Below are positions 59,509 to 64,000 of a stretch of DNA of 64,000 nt, in pieces. The notes below the pieces were generated by a model, which was not told the origin of the DNA, made no database searches, and was given only the letters and a program-made list of their open reading frames with translations. This DNA is from Cryptomeria japonica (lineage: Eukaryota > Streptophyta > Pinopsida > Cupressales > Cupressaceae), in assembly GCF_030272615.1 (NCBI RefSeq), contig NC_081408.1, positions 200,470,341-200,534,340 on the forward strand, in the 5' to 3' direction. Each line of letters starts with the position of its first letter. The stretch's first letter is position 1. Made by a program: the position numbers and the translations under genes.

Positions 59509-62500
59509 TTAGACTAGTACTAATCATTTTTACAGGTTATACTAGAAGACATATTAAATTTGATGGAAATCTTATTTATGCTTATCTACAAATTTTTGGT
59601 AATATCTCTTCCTTTCTGCTATGTTTTTTTTAGAGAAGTGCATCTTATATTAAATTAAAAAAATAATTATCTTCATTGACCAATGTGATTACAATAAAAA
59701 GTTGGCCTCATAAAAGTTGACATTTGAGCATACATCATAAGAGGTAAATATTTTTTTAAAAAATTCAAAATTTGGCTTTGAGATTTTTTTATTTCATCAA
59801 CATCATAAATTAATTACTCTAATAAATAAACCATTATTTCAATTACTATTAAATCAAATTTATATTAAGTGGATACTTGATAATTGACAAGACCCTTTAA
59901 TAGATTGCATCATATATAATATATGTGGATATCCAAATAATGATTATGATATCCCTATTTATATATTCATTCCTTTACAATACCATATAATACATTATAG
60001 TATAGTGTCAAAAATAATATTTTAAAGTCATTGTGTATACTTGATACCTATTCATGTTTTGAGATAACAAGGTGAAGAAACCATTAGCTTTCTAGATTAG
60101 CTTTCTAGATTCCTTACTAACTATATATATACAAAAATATATCTCCAATAAGACTATCATGATTCTTTCCAACAAGACTATATTTATTTTCAAGAGGATC
60201 TAAAGTATATACAATTTAATAATACGATATCTAACTATATCTCCATGATAATTTTTTTTAATAACCTTAGGAAAATCCATCCCACAACTTCTTCTTTTGC
60301 TAAAATATCTTCCTTAGTATATACAAGTACATGAACCCAACCATTTTAAATTCATCATATATCAAATAGTTTAATGTTTCAATCAATCTTATTGATTTTA
60401 TACATTTTTTGAGAGGTATGTTCTCTTTAATAGATCAAAACCCAATACAAAATCTAAATCTAAATGATGTGCCTTTTGTGAAAAGGTAACTATCCCTTAA
60501 TATTGATAGTGCATTGTTATGATCCAACCACAATTATCAATTAATATTGAACTATTTATCATAAAAAGCATTGATGCAAAGCATCTATCACAAACCATAA
60601 AACCTTCATTCAAGGGTAGACTTTAAACTTGAATCAAGAGGCATATAAAAAGATAAAACATTCTTCTCAACTCCAAACCAATTTAAAAGGTTATATTACA
60701 TCCCTAAAAACCATCATTCAATATTTCAGATCATAACATTCACCATAACATGAGACAACAAATTCTTTATTGCCATGGAATACCCTAGTTCAGGGTTTCA
60801 TCCTTTAAAAATTATTTTCACAAAAATAACCACACAAAATTCAATTCTTAACCAAATTAAGTAAGAAAAAAAGAAATGGAAAGAAGATTAAAATACCTTT
60901 CCAATACATATAGCCTTTTTTCATTACTATTCCTCATGTGACCACACCAAATGCTGCAACCGGACTATTGCTGCCTTCACCAGTCTTCCTTTCACCATGA
61001 ACTGTAACAAACAGTCATCAATAACATTTACCATATTAATCCTAAATACAATATCTTTAGTCAAACTTTATGTTACTGAGTTACACAATTCCTCTCAAAA
61101 TTTGAGCCAGATCCAATGGTTAAATCAAAAGTTATGAGCATTTTCCCCAAAACGGGTAACCCTTGGCAGGGTTTTGACAATTATTGTAAAGATAAACATA
61201 TCTTGCCAAATACTCCACAAAAATGTATAAGAAATGATTCATCTGAAATATATTTCATTAATATATCATTCAATAACTTCTACATATAAAAATTACACCA
61301 AATGGGATCCTCCATGGATCTATGACAGCCACACATTCCTTAAAACCTCATGATAGTTTGAGGGTTTGATAGATAATCTTTGTCAAATCCCCTCCAAACT
61401 GATCTACCCTCTTGATTTCGACCAAAAATTGTTTTATAAACCATTTAAAACTCCTTTATAACTACTCTAACCACCTCATGACCAATGGATTTCATTTTTA
61501 CACTTTTGTTGCACTTTTTGGTAATGTTGCAACTTTACAATATTTACAATTTTTGTATTTTTGTATTTTTGACATAAATGACTCTAACCCTTACATGGAC
61601 ACTTTTAACACTTCAAGATAGACCAAATATGATATCTTTATAAAAAATGACTCACTTGGAAGCAAAGAGATGTAACTCTTAATGTGCCATGTGAAAGCAT
61701 GATCTTTTTATCTATAAGTTAGACAAGTCATAGAGAGTCATATGTACTTTATGGATAAACATGTAAAAGCTTTTTATGGAAATGCTTCATTAGTGCAAAC
61801 ATTAAATCTACATTTTATTTTATTTTTCAAAATGCACAAGGGAATTGAACTGTTTGAAAGAATTCAAGTCAAATAGATTAAGACTACAATGATAGCTGGA
61901 TATGCACAAAATAAATAATTTGATTTCATGGAAGATTAGGTATATATATGAAGGATAGTCTTAATGGGGTTTGTTCCACAATGTTATAAGAGATGGTGTA
62001 GACTTGTCCTTTCCTAGATCATCCATTATAAGTGTTGATATTTCATAATTCCCTTATAATCCTTCCTTATAATATCTTTGATAGTCATTTAGTATGAGTG
62101 GATGTAGTAATGTCTCTTTTGTCATTTTATGCTATCTTTTATAAATAACTTGTTAGTGAGACATGAACAAATAAACAAGCACTTCATAACTAATTGTGTT
62201 GATCCTTCCATATGAATTTTTAATATAGTTGATTCATCTAGTCTTAGTTCATATTTTCATGTGACCCTCCCAAAGTACCTGTTATTATATTAGTCCTTTA
62301 AGTGCATCACAAAAAGTCACATGTGAACTAGTAGAAATAATGGAAGGAACACCATGATTTATCTCAAATTTAATTTTTATAGGTATTTGATGGAGGATAT
62401 GACTTATGTTAACATTAAGGATATTCTTGATTATAGTATGTTTGATAAGCAAATTCCTTGATATCTAACTATCACAATGATAAACAAGAAATCATCTATC

Positions 62501-62879
62501 TATCTATAAATGTAGGGTAAAATATTTTTTTATAAAATGTACAAGCTAGTAAATATGCATAAGTGAATTTAAAAATTTCCCATTAGCATCCTTTTTTGGA
62601 GATCCAAGTGATTTGTTATTCTATTCTATATTTGATCCATTTTTTTTTTCAATCATACTATTTATAATGGGTGACTATCGCCTTTATAAACTGTTTGGGG
62701 AGCAAACCTAGAAAGGATAGCTCACCCGTTGCCTAATTTTTTTATGGATCATTACTATATGTAGTAGCATGTTTATTTTTGTATTTTAAACAAGACAAAA
62801 AATTATTATTCCTATTCCCATGAAAATATATGTTGATCTCCTTTCTACCAATCATTGGACTATATTTTATTTTTATAAA
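59509..62879 (+). other. Degenerate interior of element H
   Basis: AT-rich, stops in all frames. A gag-like start (RRHIKFDGN near 59545) is possible. The frame 61412-61621 shows nothing recognisable. A 13-base word TAGCTTTCTAGAT is directly repeated at about 60085-60110. Confidence 0.4.
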
Positions 62880-63330
62880 ATGACAAAAAAATAATATTAT
62901 GTTCTTTCTTTGCACCAAAAATAAAGTTGATTACTATGTTACTAACTATATTGTTTCTTCTATGGTGAGGTTATGCCTTCAAAACATATGGCACAAGTGC
63001 TATTACATGGATGTTGCAATACTTTAATAAGAAGACTATCTTCTATGTGTCTTTGAATCAAATGGACAAAATATGAATGTAGATCTTAAAGAAACAATAT
63101 GGCCTTGAAGATTTATCGAAGAGTTCCATTTGGATACATATGAAAGTACCATATTACTTGAAGTTACTTTACTCTTTCTAGAGAATATCATTTCTGAAGA
63201 TCAAAATGAACATTGAATATCATGGGCATCTCACTCAAGTGAAAGCATTCTATAATAAAGGCACCTTAAAGATCATGGGCACCTCACTCAAGTGAAATCA
63301 TTCTATAATAAAGACACTTTGAAGATCATG
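62880..63330 (+). pseudogene. Possible copia RT remnant (element H)
   Basis: Broken frames recall copia RT: MDVAIL near 63010, KKQYGLEDLSKSSIW near 63095 (compare the LKKSLYGLKQ-type motif), and HLTQVKAFYNK near 63230. Position just before the polypurine tracts fits. Many stops and frame changes make this a weak call. Confidence 0.35.
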
Positions 63331-63335
63331 AGCAC
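63221..63335 (+). repeat. 53-bp tandem duplication
   Basis: Units start at 63221, 63274 and 63327 (partial) with CATG(G/A)GCA(T/C). Each full unit contains CTCACTCAAGTGAAA and CATTCTATAATAAAG. It lies in the decayed coding part of H. Confidence 0.85.
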
Positions 63336-63399
63336 ATACTATATATTATAATTTTAGCCATCACTTTGAAATCCTCTATGCAGTGAATGGCTTTGAGGT

Positions 63400-63760
63400 G
63401 ATGCCATTAAGGGGGAGTGTACATGACACCACCTAGTGGCTAAATCCTTGATTGAAGACCTAATAGGCATAAGACCTCTAGGCATTATATGCTCCAAATT
63501 CAAATAATGCTTGGCCTTAGGTTATGCCATTGAGGGGGAGTGTGCATGTCAATGACACCACCTAGTGGCTAAATGCTTTTTTTTTAAAGTCCTACAGGCA
63601 CAATATCGTAAGACCTACGAGGAGATTTTTTTTTAAGTCCTACGGGCATATTGTAAACTCTTCTCCTTGTAAATCTTCCACTTGTAAAAGCATTGTATTA
63701 AGACCTACGGGCACTATGTAATGAACCTAGGGAGAGGCTAATTTGAGGGGACCGCGGCTC
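63400..63760 (+). repeat. Repeated polypurine/LTR-like junctions in H
   Basis: GGGGGAGTGTACATG (63411) and GGGGGAGTGTGCATG (63535), both followed by GACACCACCTAGTGGCTAAAT, are 123 bases apart. After that the word AAGACCTACGGGCA or close variants recur about five times up to 63720. This looks like duplicated 3'-end sequence rather than a gene. Confidence 0.55.
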
Positions 63761-63970
63761 CAATATAATTTCTTAAGACCTCACAACATCATTTTTAAAA
63801 CACTGGGATTATAAATTATGACAAGATGACTTTCATGTAGTCCAGAATGCATGATCTTCATGTTGGCATATATTTGTGTCCTTGTTTATCACTGTCAAAG
63901 AAGACCTACATTACTGGGGTGCTTCATTTTTTCTTCTATGGAAATTGACATGTGATCCCCTATTATAATT

Positions 63971-63979
63971 AAGGGGGAG
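63971..63979 (+). other. Polypurine tract of element H
   Basis: AAGGGGGAG directly before TGTTAGAACA, typical of copia elements. Confidence 0.75.
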
Positions 63980-64000
63980 TGTTAGAACATAATGTTATTA
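63980..64000 (+). repeat. Element H 3' LTR (first 21 bases)
   Basis: Matches 20 of the first 21 bases of the 5' LTR at 58978; the rest is outside the window. Confidence 0.75.

Noticed and set aside
59509-62879. Possible host gene in the quiet stretch
   Set aside because: Stops in all frames, no splice-bounded coding blocks visible, and it is enclosed by the LTRs of element H.

Overview
This window looks like intergenic heterochromatin from a large, repeat-dense land-plant genome. A gymnosperm is my best guess, from the very long LTRs and the copia, gypsy and L1 repertoire, but nothing here fixes the species. I see no intact host gene, rRNA, tRNA gene or CRISPR array. Almost every base can be assigned to one of eight retroelements nested inside each other. 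Nearly all coding is decayed by nonsense codons and frameshifts, so those regions are called pseudogenes. Coordinates come from reading the sequence by eye; LTR ends flanked by target-site duplications (TSDs) are the most secure.

Layout, left to right. Element A (+): end of its 5' LTR (1-1897), primer-binding site (PBS), a gag-only reading frame (2655-5378), and a 3' LTR split in two (5587-5871 and 18182-22720). Element B (-, 5872-18181) interrupts that LTR. B belongs to the same superfamily: LTRs of 3.96 and 4.85 kb around a gag-only interior, with a TSD of TAGCT/TAGCC. A's 3' LTR also holds a fragment resembling a host oxysterol-binding-protein-related gene. A sits in element C, a Ty3/gypsy element of Tat/Athila type: integrase (22721-23610), a spliced antisense plant-mobile-domain (PMD) frame (27503-25169), a repeat-bearing 3' UTR, a polypurine tract and a 3' LTR ending at 29736. 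C lies in element D, a Ty1/copia element (-, 29737-42689). D is also broken by an 8-kb L1-type LINE (31090-39137) with a perfect 17-bp TSD.

D is inserted in copia element E (-, 42690-45006). E is interrupted on its other side by copia element F (+, from 45007). F's gag is split by element G (46538-57961), an 11.4-kb non-coding LTR element with nearly identical 3.7-kb LTRs, which fits a LARD (large retrotransposon derivative). F is cut again by element H (58978 to beyond the window), a degenerate copia-like element whose 3' LTR starts at 63980.

Relative ages follow from the nesting: E is older than D and F; D is older than C and the LINE; C is older than A; A is older than B; F is older than G and H. 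G is clearly young. The most unusual items are the third long reading frame in the LINE downstream of its RNase H, the LARD, the gag-only A/B family with head-to-head LTRs, the gene fragment inside an LTR, and the spliced antisense PMD frame in C.
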